Shown here: positions 1 to 7,994 of the stretch, in pieces
How positions within the stretch are numbered: position 1 is the stretch's first letter
Layout: each line of letters begins with the position of its first letter
IMG/VR virus record: IMGVR_UViG_3300007509_000060
Location: 1 to 24,747 of that record
Source: a virus
Length of the DNA stretch: 24,747 nt
Strand: one strand, 5' to 3'
Made by a program: the position numbers and the translations under genes
Notes under the pieces: generated by a model
The model's input: only the letters and a program-made list of their open reading frames with translations
The model's database searches: none
Told to the model about the DNA's origin: nothing

Positions 1-149
1 CTGTACTCCTCATCTTCGAACCATAAAGGTGTTGAGTCGCAGTCTACCCACTTGGCGTACTTCTTATCACAGCACAGTTTGTGTTTCTTCTGTACAGTGT
101 AACCTTCAGCCCAAGCGTGAATTACTTCTGCGTGTTTATGTTGCTTCAC
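1..149 (-). CDS. Small phage protein, partial (3' end off window)
   Basis: A GTG start at 149-147 is preceded by AGGAGG, and the reading frame stays open to the window edge (49 codons). The visible product begins MKQHKHAEVIHAWAEG and later has PLWFEDEEY. The layout of HKHAEVI.AW near the start followed by a W..xxEY segment is common in small phage proteins of unknown function. The start overlaps the stop of the upstream 40-codon gene by 4 nt (GTGA), which indicates translational coupling. The C-terminus lies outside the window. No function is known to me. Confidence 0.7.
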   Translation of the reverse strand, partial: MKQHKHAEVIHAWAEGYTVQKKHKLCCDKKYAKWVDCDSTPLWFEDEEY

Positions 150-268
150 TTACCACCTCCTAGCACTCTATCGCACTTACCTATGGTTATCATATGTACT
201 ACACCTACGCCGTAACCTATAACAAATATCATTGTTATGCCTAGCCAACTTACTACTGCTTCTAACAT
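146..268 (-). CDS. 40-aa single-span membrane peptide
   Basis: The ORF starts at ATG 268-266 with a very good Shine-Dalgarno (AGGAGG, 5 nt upstream). A longer frame runs further upstream but has no ribosome site, so I take the short start. The product is MLEAVVSWLGITMIF... with hydrophobic residues 5-29, which predicts one membrane helix, and a short basic, glycine-rich tail (RVLGGGK). It lies just downstream of the DNA polymerase gene and overlaps the next gene by 4 nt. Function unknown. Small membrane peptides are frequent in phage early operons. Confidence 0.65.
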   Translation of the reverse strand: MLEAVVSWLGITMIFVIGYGVGVVHMITIGKCDRVLGGGK

Positions 269-278
269 ATCACTCCTC

Positions 279-2141
279 CTATTTCGCTTCACTATAATTA
301 TCACCAAGGTCTGCTTCACAAGCCACTGGTAAATCTTTCGCCCAACTTGGGGGCTTAGACATTTCATCAATCATGAATGCCATTGCTTCATCTGCTTCTT
401 CCTCTTTAACCACAATGATAATCTCATCATGGACTTGGAAAGATACATGGTATCGCTGTCCTATACGTACCATCTGCTCTGCAACTACATTCCTAGCAAG
501 GGCTTGGACTATATTCTCCACTACCTTGCCACCGTATATACGTGTCCAGTTATTACCAGCAACGCCTTCACCACTCGTATGCTTTCTAAACACACGAGAG
601 TCAGCAAGATAAGAGAACCCACTCGAACTTGCTTTCAATGCAGGGTAATGAATACGTAATCCGTTCGGCATCAATATACCTTCGGAGTCGTAAGACAGAA
701 TGTCGTTAATCTGCCCACTACCACCTGCTAACATGCCTGTAAGAACCGTGCCACATCTATTCCAAAGTGCGACAATCCTATGGTTCTTTTGTCTGTATAA
801 ATTTACTATTCGCTGTGCTTCAAACTCATCAACATCAACGGATAGTCCACCCATACCTAGTGCTAAGGTATCTTTAAACTTAGCATGACCCATGCCATAA
901 CCTAGACCTAGTATACATGTTTTACCAACGAACCTTTTAACTTTATCAGTCTTTTTTACTTCCATTCCATATACATCTGAGGCGAACTCACTATACACAT
1001 CACGCCCCTCTCTAAAGGCATCAAGTAAATCATCTTGCCCTGCTACATACGCTGTCATTCGTGCTTCAATCTGTGATGAATCACAAGCAATCATCTTGTA
1101 ACCCAATGGTACAGTCAACGCTTCACGGATAGCACCGTTGCGAGGTAGGTTTTGTAGGTTTAACTTGTCGCCACCAGAGAACCTACCAGTATGCGCTCCA
1201 TAATACTTGAGCATAATAGGCAAGTATCCACGCTTAGAAGTTTCAATCAACCGTTGCGTTCTTGTTTCCTCTATGGTAGACTTGGTACCAAGTCTTGCCT
1301 TAACGAGGCTACGCACTTGAGGGTTATCATGTTCAAGTAAGTTTGTAAATGCTTTATCAGTCTTGGCGAATGCAAATGCAGTCTTGCCAGTACGCATACT
1401 CACCTTAGTTGGAACCTCAACACCTAATGACCCCAGCAACTTAGCAAACATATCATTACTCATCAACACTTTCTTTATCTGTGCCTCTGTGAATTGACCC
1501 ATTGATAGGTCATTAATTAGGTCTGTCTTGGCTTGCTTAACACTAACAATATGTTTCTCTAATACATCAGTGTCAAGTACCACTGTTGGTTCGGTGTACA
1601 TACGCAGGGTCTGGTCGATAATCATCAACTCATGTGGTGGAAACCCTTTGCGTAGTTCATTGAATAACTTATAAGTTAACTCAACATCTTGGATACAGTA
1701 ATCAGCGAAGTCTTGCATCTCGCTTTCACTAAAGTCTACACGCCTTTTACCTAGTGTGTTCTCCACCTCTGCACCCTTCTCACCTATACCATAGTAATCT
1801 GCTAGGGCTTTAAGCGAACTACCCTCAGTCATCTGGTGCTTAGGCTTCGACATACACATGGTATCGAACCAGAACTTAGGCTTGATGTCATACAACCATG
1901 ATAGTATAGCACCATCGAAGTAGGTGTTATGGCATAAGATAGCCTTATCAGTATAGTCAAGGCTGTTGAGAAATCCGCCAACATCTTCCCCACTATACCA
2001 GTCAGTTGGGTTATCATTTACCTTAACACCTACACCTATCACTTCGAACTTATCGCTACGAATATACTCTTCAGTAGTCATCTTAGATAGCGAGAACTTC
2101 TTATCCCAATAGGTTTCAAAGTCGATGGTTACTATATCCAT
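279..2141 (-). CDS. Family A DNA polymerase with 3'-5' exonuclease
   Basis: This 620-aa protein is the replicative polymerase. The N-terminal DEDD exonuclease domain shows Exo I (D7, E9 in TIDFET), Exo II (N72, D76 in HNTYFDG) and Exo III (Y148, D152). The polymerase domain shows HTGRFSGG near 317, motif A (D354 in CDSSQIEAR), motif B/O-helix (R403, K407, Y415, G416) and motif C (H571-D572-E573). There is no 5'-nuclease domain, as is usual for phage PolA. The residue equivalent to E. coli Phe762 is Leu411. The gene is tightly linked to an upstream HTH protein gene (2-nt gap) and sits near the end of the - strand operon. All catalytic residues are present, so it is probably active. Confidence 0.97.
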   Translation of the reverse strand: MDIVTIDFETYWDKKFSLSKMTTEEYIRSDKFEVIGVGVKVNDNPTDWYSGEDVGGFLNSLDYTDKAILCHNTYFDGAILSWLYDIKPKFWFDTMCMSKPKHQMTEGSSLKALADYYGIGEKGAEVENTLGKRRVDFSESEMQDFADYCIQDVELTYKLFNELRKGFPPHELMIIDQTLRMYTEPTVVLDTDVLEKHIVSVKQAKTDLINDLSMGQFTEAQIKKVLMSNDMFAKLLGSLGVEVPTKVSMRTGKTAFAFAKTDKAFTNLLEHDNPQVRSLVKARLGTKSTIEETRTQRLIETSKRGYLPIMLKYYGAHTGRFSGGDKLNLQNLPRNGAIREALTVPLGYKMIACDSSQIEARMTAYVAGQDDLLDAFREGRDVYSEFASDVYGMEVKKTDKVKRFVGKTCILGLGYGMGHAKFKDTLALGMGGLSVDVDEFEAQRIVNLYRQKNHRIVALWNRCGTVLTGMLAGGSGQINDILSYDSEGILMPNGLRIHYPALKASSSGFSYLADSRVFRKHTSGEGVAGNNWTRIYGGKVVENIVQALARNVVAEQMVRIGQRYHVSFQVHDEIIIVVKEEEADEAMAFMIDEMSKPPSWAKDLPVACEADLGDNYSEAK

Positions 2142-2143
2142 GG

Positions 2144-2512
2144 TTATTCAAACTCCTGCTTCAATGCGTTATATACTTTGCGTGCTTCATCCATAGTCAT
2201 CTCAATTGTGCCTTGTTGCAGTTGAATATAAACTTTTATCTCTAGTATCGTAGGTTTCCTGTCAATAACTTTAGACTTGGTTGTCCTCTTTGCTGCTGCA
2301 GGTTTCTTTTTCGCTAACGCATCAGTAATGGCATGCTTCATTGCCTTATTGATTGGTTTCTGTTTAGGCATAGTTAACCCTGCCGCCGACTTAGTTACAT
2401 ACACATACTTCTGTCTAACACCTAATGCACTAGCAACTTGTGCTGCTGTCTTGTTAGGGTTTGCTTTAACATATGCTATTATTTTTTCTCTCTTAGATGT
2501 TCCACGCATCAT
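2144..2512 (-). CDS. Putative HTH DNA-binding protein with basic linker
   Basis: This 122-aa protein starts at tandem ATG codons (2512/2509) with AGGAG upstream, overlapping the previous stop by 4 nt. Residues about 5-45 (KREKIIAYVKANPNKTAAQV followed by ASALGVRQKYVY) look like a winged or simple helix-turn-helix of the type that reads 'next helix = ALGV'. Residues about 58-82 form a Lys/Ala-rich linker (AKKKPAAAKRTTKSK), typical of nucleic-acid-binding tails. The C-terminus (TIEMTMDEARKVYNAL) may be a small dimerisation or partner-binding helix. Its position directly before the polymerase suggests a replication or DNA-condensing role, but that is inference. Confidence 0.75.
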   Translation of the reverse strand: MMRGTSKREKIIAYVKANPNKTAAQVASALGVRQKYVYVTKSAAGLTMPKQKPINKAMKHAITDALAKKKPAAAKRTTKSKVIDRKPTILEIKVYIQLQQGTIEMTMDEARKVYNALKQEFE

Positions 2513-2946
2513 TTTTCTCCTGTTAAAGTAAATACATCAACCCCTTGTCCACAACTTGGACTATATTGGTTGGCTATATTTACTGCTTGTTCTGCACTAG
2601 CACCCATTGCTAATGCTCCATAGGCAAGGTCTTGCCCACTACCAAAAGCACAAGCATTACGCCCATGCTCAATAGGTATCGGCGACTGTTCATATCGCTT
2701 CAACCCATGTTCGTCTACTACTATAAAGTGGCACCAGTAATCTCCCTTCTGTATGTTTGGAAATGCTTTATAGTAAGCACCTGATTTATACCACTCTCGC
2801 ATTTCAAGTATAGTCCCTAGAGTGCCTGTTCCTGTTAGCAGTTCATCTCCATGTATCCATACTTTATCTATGCGGTGTTGGATATTACCACTCGCTGATG
2901 CCTTATCAGTAGCAAGAGTCTTACCGTCCCAAACTACTACGCTCAT
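2509..2946 (-). CDS. Proteasome/HslV-like Ntn hydrolase
   Basis: This 145-aa protein has the layout of phage HslV-like proteins: MSVVVWDGKTLATDK, then RIDKVW, a GTGTLG loop, a central VVDEHG strand, and the C-terminal AFGSGQDLAYGALAMGAS helix start. In the proteasome fold the catalytic set is N-terminal Thr1, Asp17 and Lys33. Here the equivalents appear to be Ser2 (exposed if Met1 is removed), Asp14 and Lys28, so an N-terminal serine nucleophile is possible. It could be an active peptidase or an inactive structural relative. It overlaps both neighbours by 4 nt. The target in infection is unknown. Confidence 0.8.
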   Translation of the reverse strand: MSVVVWDGKTLATDKASASGNIQHRIDKVWIHGDELLTGTGTLGTILEMREWYKSGAYYKAFPNIQKGDYWCHFIVVDEHGLKRYEQSPIPIEHGRNACAFGSGQDLAYGALAMGASAEQAVNIANQYSPSCGQGVDVFTLTGEK

Positions 2947-3785
2947 GAGTGCAACTCCGACTTCTTAAATACTCCAAACTGTCTGCGTAGTTCTACACTA
3001 TATGTATTACATATCTTATCAGTTATTGTAATTATGTCTTTAGGTGAAGGGCGTGACCAATTCCAACTATATTCTGACCTATATGTTCTATTGATGCCAG
3101 TTAATAGTTCTTGTGGGAACTCACCATCTCTAATACTTGTGAATAACAACTCTTTATAATCACCATGTGACCAGTCGGGTGTGAACCTAAGGTTATCTCC
3201 TTGCTCAATGCTATCAGAGATACCTTCAAACACATTCATCTTGGCTCTAACTTTAATACCTTTCTTAAACTCTCGCAATGCTCTCAACCACACCTTTCGT
3301 TTCTCTGGTATTGCTATGAGTTTGTCATCGGGTCTACGGTTAAGGCACTTATGCGTTGCCAAGTCAAAGGTAATCCCTTGAAAGTATTCGGGTGCTTCTT
3401 TTTTCAACCAATCCCACCAGTTGTAGAACCCTTGATGGTCGGGGTACTCAGTTTTGTTCGCATCTATTTCTCTAACATGGGCAAGGCGATACCTACCCTT
3501 AGCAATTCGTAGGGTAGCAAATGGTATTGCTCTATGCATTGAGCCAGTTAATGTGCAGGAGTTATGCCACACTTCCTCGGGTGTCGCAGTAAACTCCACT
3601 GTGTTATTAGGTTTGAACCTACATAGTGTGGTGTTCCATGTCTTAACTACATAATCATCACCATCTTTATGTATCCTAGCCCAAGAGCGCAGTGGCTTTC
3701 CCTTGTCGGGAAATCTCGCTCGTTCAAAGAATGCTTTAACGCTTTTATAATCTGTAACTGTTGCTTCATTTAACCAATGTTCCAT
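2943..3785 (-). CDS. Conserved phage protein, function unknown
   Basis: This 280-aa soluble, basic and Trp-rich protein has no signal peptide or membrane segment. Recognisable stretches include WHNSCTLTGSMHRAIPFATL near the middle and the charged PDDKLIAIPEKRKVWLRALR. I do not recognise a catalytic motif. The stop overlaps the downstream HslV-like gene start by 4 nt, so the two are probably translated together. The start is preceded by AGGAG (TAAGGAGAGGTATATGG). Function unknown. Confidence 0.75.
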   Translation of the reverse strand: MEHWLNEATVTDYKSVKAFFERARFPDKGKPLRSWARIHKDGDDYVVKTWNTTLCRFKPNNTVEFTATPEEVWHNSCTLTGSMHRAIPFATLRIAKGRYRLAHVREIDANKTEYPDHQGFYNWWDWLKKEAPEYFQGITFDLATHKCLNRRPDDKLIAIPEKRKVWLRALREFKKGIKVRAKMNVFEGISDSIEQGDNLRFTPDWSHGDYKELLFTSIRDGEFPQELLTGINRTYRSEYSWNWSRPSPKDIITITDKICNTYSVELRRQFGVFKKSELHS

Positions 3786-3795
3786 ATACCTCTCC

Positions 3796-4458
3796 TTATT
3801 TAGTTAATTTATTAAGTGTTACTGTCGCTGTTAATGAGTTAACATCGAGGTCACCAAGTTCTTTAACACTACCTTGCTTGCGTTTGGTAACCGTCAGATG
3901 CCTCTCTTGGTATTCCTTAGGGACTAAATCCCACAGTGCTGGGAATACTCTAAGTGCTGGAGATAAGGTTGAATAGGTGTTCAGTATCTGCCTAACACCT
4001 GCAACAAATGTATCTTGCTTATCTCTTATTGCTTGTTGTTTAGTAACCCAATCTTTATACTCTGTTTGAATAGTAGCAAAGCGGGGAGTGCCATAAGTAA
4101 GGCGTATATTACGCCATGATCTATCCCAATCATCAAACTGTGAGCCGTGTGGCATACGGTGAGGGGTGTTAAATGTAAAGTCTAAGTCAGGCACATTCCA
4201 TGCTCTTTTATCTTCAAGACTATCATCTACATTTCTGAACCCACCAAATGATATCTTTGATACTTCTTCCATATACTTCTTAGGTAGGGCATTTATTTTA
4301 TCTCTAATATCTTTTGGGAACACAGTGTTGTATAAATACTCTGCGTTCCATGTAGTTGGGGTATCTTTATATGCATCACTTAGTTCTTTATGAAACATGT
4401 CTGATGCGTTCTTTAAAATTGCTTCTTTAAGAACTTCACTAAATCTTACTGTTGCCAT
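3796..4458 (-). CDS. Conserved phage protein, function unknown
   Basis: This 220-aa protein has a soluble N-terminal part (MATVRFSEVLKEAIL) and a C-terminal helical region with WDLVPKEYQERHLTVTKRKQ, a pattern seen in uncharacterised phage proteins. It starts 1 nt after the upstream gene's stop with GGAG upstream of the ATG. No enzyme motif is visible. It lies between the 185-aa and 280-aa unknowns in the same transcript. Confidence 0.75.
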   Translation of the reverse strand: MATVRFSEVLKEAILKNASDMFHKELSDAYKDTPTTWNAEYLYNTVFPKDIRDKINALPKKYMEEVSKISFGGFRNVDDSLEDKRAWNVPDLDFTFNTPHRMPHGSQFDDWDRSWRNIRLTYGTPRFATIQTEYKDWVTKQQAIRDKQDTFVAGVRQILNTYSTLSPALRVFPALWDLVPKEYQERHLTVTKRKQGSVKELGDLDVNSLTATVTLNKLTK

Positions 4459-4459
4459 A

Positions 4460-5017
4460 TTACTCTCCTATATCGTTTGCGATAAGTGCTTCCTTCACTT
4501 GTTCATCACTGGTTAAATGTTCATACTCTTGGTCTAACTTTCTATACAACTGCCTCATGTGTCCTCTAAGTACATCAGCAGCGTCGTTATACATCTCATC
4601 TATCTCTGGTTGTAGCACCCTATCAAGTGCAGTAACTACCTCTTGGTGGAACTCAGTAGGTGTATCCATAAACCGTAGGTCATAGTAGTTATCGTTGTAT
4701 AGGTCTATGTCTACACTGTTCTCGTGGTAGTAGTGTCCACCATGTGTTAGTTTAAACTCCACTTGTCCGCCCTCCTCAAGGAACTCTTCCACAATAGGGT
4801 ATTCATTCATATCCATCAACTTAGTTACATCTTCTACATACCCCTCGAAACAAGCACCATCACCTTGACTCCAGAACCCACTGAACATGATGTTATCAAC
4901 GACTACACCTTGCTTCTTCATATCGTTAATAAAGTCTTCATATATAAACTCATACCAATGGTCGTAGATATTTATCTCTCTATGTTTGTCGATTAGTTCA
5001 GGGGTTATCTTAGTCAT
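4460..5017 (-). CDS. Conserved acidic phage protein (FSGFWSQGDGACFEG type)
   Basis: This 185-aa acidic protein carries FSGFWSQGDGACFEG at about residues 45-59, a strongly conserved stretch in a family of uncharacterised proteins found across tailed phages. An HGGHYYHENSVDI segment follows near 92. It overlaps the upstream VWA-protein gene by 8 nt. No catalytic assignment is possible, although the clustered His, Asp and Glu could bind metal. Function unknown, family membership likely. Confidence 0.8.
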   Translation of the reverse strand: MTKITPELIDKHREINIYDHWYEFIYEDFINDMKKQGVVVDNIMFSGFWSQGDGACFEGYVEDVTKLMDMNEYPIVEEFLEEGGQVEFKLTHGGHYYHENSVDIDLYNDNYYDLRFMDTPTEFHQEVVTALDRVLQPEIDEMYNDAADVLRGHMRQLYRKLDQEYEHLTSDEQVKEALIANDIGE

Positions 5018-6140
5018 TCATCACCACCACTTCACCAAACGGTGCGTCAGTGCTGTTCTTATCAGTAGTTACCCACAGTGTAGGAAATGGTGGCTCATCA
5101 CCAAAGTCATTACACCATAGGTCTGTTAAGAATACACATGCTACTGGTTCAATAGCCTCATCAGCGATGTATTTAAACACAGGGCTGAACGCAGTTCCAC
5201 CGCCACCATGGGGTTCGATATGCAGTTCATCATCTCGTGTAAACTTATCATACTGAGATATTGAAGTATCAAAGTATAAGACATGAATAACACTAGGCTT
5301 ACTATCTTCTTTAATCATGGTTATCTCTGCTGCGAACTGATTTATCTCATCTTGTCCGATAGAACCTGAACAATCCACTGCTACAACGAGTTCGCCCATT
5401 GCTTCACCACTACTACTTGGTAGATACATATCTTGAGATAAGAAGCGTCTGTTAGGTCTAGCCCAAGAGCGAGTGTCATCTTTACACTTCTCAACAAAGC
5501 GTTGCAACACTTCACGCCAGTCAACTTTAGGTTTAAGTACAGTTCCAACAAAGCGTTCTACTCCTGCACTCATCTTACCCATCATCTTCGCAGCCTGTGC
5601 TGCTTGTGCTACCTTAACTTTCCACTCTGCTGACTTCTGTTCCTGTTCAGCAGGGCTACCTTCAGCATCAAGACACTCATCAAGTGGGTCACCTATACCA
5701 CCAACAGAGCCTATGCTATCTTTGTTTTCAGTTTCAGTAGGTAGTATCTTATATATACCATCTGTTGTGCCACCACCTTGTTGCCATATGTCATCATCAT
5801 ACAGCCCACCTTGTGGCATTGAACCTATCTTTTCATCAACAAGTAGTTGGTTAATAACATAGTCGCCTGCACTATTCCATTTACGGATATCCTTTTCGCC
5901 TCTTCTGAACGGGTGTTCAAGCATAGGATGCATGCATTCATGAGCGACAAGGAACTTAAGTTCTTCATCAGTTAAGTTCTCACAAAACTCAGGGTTAAAC
6001 TTAACCATACTACCATTAGTCGCAGCAGTTGGAACTTCCTCTGTCACCTCAAAGGGCATGTTCAGTGCTATGTTCCCAATGAATGGGTGTTCTAACACTA
6101 ATGATGTTTTTGCCTTACTCAGGCGTTTGCTTATCTCCAT
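5010..6140 (-). CDS. VWA-like protein with HExxH metallopeptidase motif (DUF2201 type)
   Basis: I place the start at ATG 6140 (MEISKRLSK), which has AGGAGG 6 nt upstream; an in-frame ATG 11 codons earlier would overlap the neighbouring gene and lacks such a site. The product is 376 aa. The N-terminal part has HECMH (67-71), a zincin HExxH helix, followed by H76 and a WNSAGDYVIN segment typical of this family. The C-terminal part is VWA-like with a full metal-ion adhesion site: D256-x-S258-x-S260, T316 in GGGGTAF and D340 in FLTD. Proteins of this build pair with MoxR-type AAA ATPases, and one is encoded upstream at 8191-9183. The substrate is unknown. Confidence 0.9.
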   Translation of the reverse strand: MEISKRLSKAKTSLVLEHPFIGNIALNMPFEVTEEVPTAATNGSMVKFNPEFCENLTDEELKFLVAHECMHPMLEHPFRRGEKDIRKWNSAGDYVINQLLVDEKIGSMPQGGLYDDDIWQQGGGTTDGIYKILPTETENKDSIGSVGGIGDPLDECLDAEGSPAEQEQKSAEWKVKVAQAAQAAKMMGKMSAGVERFVGTVLKPKVDWREVLQRFVEKCKDDTRSWARPNRRFLSQDMYLPSSSGEAMGELVVAVDCSGSIGQDEINQFAAEITMIKEDSKPSVIHVLYFDTSISQYDKFTRDDELHIEPHGGGGTAFSPVFKYIADEAIEPVACVFLTDLWCNDFGDEPPFPTLWVTTDKNSTDAPFGEVVVMND

Positions 6141-6336
6141 TGTAATCCTCCTCTTCACGGATTCGTTTAACACAATGCTCTATGTTCATAAGTGAAGCCA
6201 TTAAAACTGACCTCGGCATATGGACAAGTAGCGTTTCAATGAGCATACCTGTTGGCAACTCATGCATATTGTCATACCACACCATTAGTGCAGTAGGATA
6301 CTCAGCCTTTAGTTTTTTTAGTTCGTCGTCTGTCAT
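6115..6336 (-). CDS. Small phage protein (73 aa)
   Basis: The ORF starts MTDDELKKLKAEYPTALMVW and ends DKQTPE. A weak AGGA lies 9 nt before the ATG. It overlaps the upstream 48-codon gene by 35 nt and the downstream VWA gene by 26 nt, both in other frames, so translation is probably coupled. The LLVHMPRSVLMASLM stretch could be an amphipathic helix. Function unknown. Confidence 0.6.
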   Translation of the reverse strand: MTDDELKKLKAEYPTALMVWYDNMHELPTGMLIETLLVHMPRSVLMASLMNIEHCVKRIREEEDYNGDKQTPE

Positions 6337-6448
6337 TGATAATTATCCTATTGTAATCATTCCAATATATCAATATGTAAGCCATCCATAAGGCTGAACC
6401 TACCATCAATACATCAAATAAATCAATCGTTGCTAACATCTCTCCCAT
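6302..6448 (-). CDS. 48-aa single-span membrane protein
   Basis: The start is ATG 6448 (MGEMLATIDLF), with GGAGGG 5 nt upstream. A longer frame to 6520 has no ribosome site there. Residues about 10-29 (LFDVLMVGSALWMAYILIYW) form one predicted membrane helix, followed by a strongly basic tail (NDRRRTKKTKG), so the C-terminus is expected in the cytoplasm. It overlaps its neighbours on both sides. Function unknown. Confidence 0.65.
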   Translation of the reverse strand: MGEMLATIDLFDVLMVGSALWMAYILIYWNDYNRIIINDRRRTKKTKG

Positions 6449-6620
6449 TTTTACCCTCCACAAGTAACTCATTACACATCTGTATCGCACTATCTGATAC
6501 AGCCCACACCGTATTATCACTATCTTTAGTAGACCTACGAATCTGTTCTAGCAAAGTCTTAATCCCTGCCACTTTACACTTACATTCATCGAATGTATGG
6601 TATCCAACTTTATCAGCCAT
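6423..6620 (-). CDS. Small soluble phage protein (65 aa)
   Basis: ATG 6620 is preceded by GAGGAGG at 6 nt, which decides the start over a longer upstream frame. The product MADKVGYHTFDECKCKVAGI... has a CKC pair and a third Cys at about 49. No domain is recognised. It overlaps the upstream gene by 8 nt and the downstream membrane protein by 26 nt. Confidence 0.65.
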   Translation of the reverse strand: MADKVGYHTFDECKCKVAGIKTLLEQIRRSTKDSDNTVWAVSDSAIQMCNELLVEGKNGRDVSND

Positions 6621-6807
6621 AATATTCCTCCTCTTTAAATGGCAATGGCGTGCCATTATCATCAACAAATTCCTTACCTATATGGTAAGTCCCCTTCATT
6701 CTTACTGACGCTTCTAAAGCATCTTGTTTATCAAAGAAGTTGTGGATTGTTAGTCCTGATTCACAGTCAGTAACAAAGTATCTAACCCTAGGTGCATCAT
6801 TCATCAT
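6613..6807 (-). CDS. Small phage protein (64 aa)
   Basis: The start is one of two adjacent ATGs (6807 or 6804), with AAGGA about 5 nt upstream. A TTG just before them is also in frame but less likely. The product has RVRYFVTDCESGLTIHNFFD and later GTYHIGKEFVDDNGT, which looks like a small beta-sheet domain. It overlaps the upstream stop by 11 nt. Function unknown. Confidence 0.6.
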   Translation of the reverse strand: MMNDAPRVRYFVTDCESGLTIHNFFDKQDALEASVRMKGTYHIGKEFVDDNGTPLPFKEEEYYG

Positions 6808-7009
6808 CAATATCCTTATCTACTTCTTTAATTATTAAATACACAGCATCATCTAAATCATCTTTATAGTCTGTGTTCAGTAACGCAACAACCTCAAGCC
6901 ATCTCTTCTGGTTCTGTGGGTTATCTTTACGCCTTGTAGCCCCGAGATAATCCTCATACTCCCAAGGTCGTGGTGTATATGTTCTCATTCGTGGTGGTTT
7001 AGCCATCAT
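6797..7009 (-). CDS. Small phage protein (70 aa)
   Basis: The ORF starts at tandem ATGs (7009/7006) with GAGGA upstream. The product has a basic N-terminal half (MMAKPPRMRTYTPRPWEY, then RRKDNPQNQKRW) and an acidic C-terminal end (KDDLDDAVYLIIKEVDKDID). It is the first gene downstream of a 139-nt hairpin-containing gap, so its group of small genes may be separately controlled. Function unknown. Confidence 0.6.
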   Translation of the reverse strand: MMAKPPRMRTYTPRPWEYEDYLGATRRKDNPQNQKRWLEVVALLNTDYKDDLDDAVYLIIKEVDKDIDDE

Positions 7010-7033
7010 AAAATCCTCAATTAGTTAATAGGG

Positions 7034-7120
7034 GGTTGCTTGTGCATACGATGGCAACCACACCGTCTATATTTAATACTCTACCTCATACATATGAATT
7101 TCATGAGGTGGAAGGTAGAG
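7034..7120 (-). promoter_or_regulatory. Two hairpins in the intergenic leader
   Basis: In the 139-nt gap between the 281-aa gene and the small-gene cluster, 7079-7089 can pair with 7103-7109 and 7117-7120 (ACCTCAT/ATGAGGT plus CTCT/AGAG). A separate pair GGTTGC 7034-7039 / GCAACC 7054-7059 forms a second hairpin. Neither is followed by a U-run on the - strand, so they are more likely processing or readthrough-control structures than terminators. I found no convincing promoter here. Confidence 0.35.
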
Positions 7121-7148
7121 CACAGTAATGCACTTACTGAAAAGGGAG

Positions 7149-7994
7149 TCACCCCATGAAAGCTTTCATTCTATCCATAATCTCTTTCGCTTCCTTGCCC
7201 TTACTTTCCCTAACCACAGGGTTATGTCTTAACACCTCAGGGTGCAAGAGCAACGAACCCTCAACCTCTTGTCGTAATGATTCAAGGTTAGGGTCATCAG
7301 CAAAGTTAAGTCGTGGCAACAGCGAACACAACTCTCTCGTATTCTCCACCATGGTATCTCTAAAGATTGCCTTGGGGTCTGCCAACTTCTCACTCATATG
7401 CTTCACCCTATCATACAGTCTTTGCCAGATGTCTGCCATAGCAATTTCACTCGCTTCAGTAACTCTTCTCTCAACATCTTGTTGTATGTTACTCAACTCA
7501 TCACTGGTTATCTCAACCCTAAAATCATCACTAGGAACAGGGAATACTGCCATATCCATACGAAATTTATCGTGTATACTGTCGTCACATGGGTAGTCAC
7601 TTTCGTTATACAGTCCATTAGGTAGTAGTCGTTTGGCGTCCTCCTTTAGTCTGCTGTAATTACTAATAAACTCATTAACAAGTGACTCCCACTCCGCTTT
7701 CTCATTACGAAACTCTGTCATAAACTCCAAGTAGTTCGCACTAGGTAGCATCTGAGTCCCCTCAATACCCCACGGTAATGTGTTGTTGTAATACTTCTGC
7801 CTAATCGCAGTCGCTTTCTTATGCACCCTATCAAGGTAATCATTCATAGGCAGTAGGCTCTTATTAAACCTACCAGCACCCATAGATGCACCATGTTGAT
7901 GGAGTATATCTTTAGTAACCTTACGGTCATACTTCCTTGCTGTCCACTGACTAATGTTAAGTTGCACTAGCAGTGCTTTATCTGTTAACTTCAT
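7149..7994 (-). CDS. DUF3150-like helical protein associated with MoxR/VWA genes
   Basis: This 281-aa, mostly helical protein has LLVQLNISQWTARKYDRKV at the N-terminus, then LPWGIEGTQMLPSANYLEF and LLPNGLYNESDYP. I associate this pattern with the DUF3150-type proteins of phages that also carry MoxR ATPases and VWA proteins; the exact family name needs a profile search. Its start overlaps the upstream gene by 4 nt and has GAGGAGGG upstream. No catalytic motif is visible. A helical adaptor of the ATPase/VWA pair is a reasonable inference. Confidence 0.7.
   Translation of the reverse strand: MKLTDKALLVQLNISQWTARKYDRKVTKDILHQHGASMGAGRFNKSLLPMNDYLDRVHKKATAIRQKYYNNTLPWGIEGTQMLPSANYLEFMTEFRNEKAEWESLVNEFISNYSRLKEDAKRLLPNGLYNESDYPCDDSIHDKFRMDMAVFPVPSDDFRVEITSDELSNIQQDVERRVTEASEIAMADIWQRLYDRVKHMSEKLADPKAIFRDTMVENTRELCSLLPRLNFADDPNLESLRQEVEGSLLLHPEVLRHNPVVRESKGKEAKEIMDRMKAFMG

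Noticed and set aside
7156-7596. 146-codon ORF on the + strand opposite the DUF3150-like gene
   Set aside because: It lies fully antisense to a gene with good start, coupling and family pattern; the product is Ser/Leu-rich low-quality sequence with no ribosome site.
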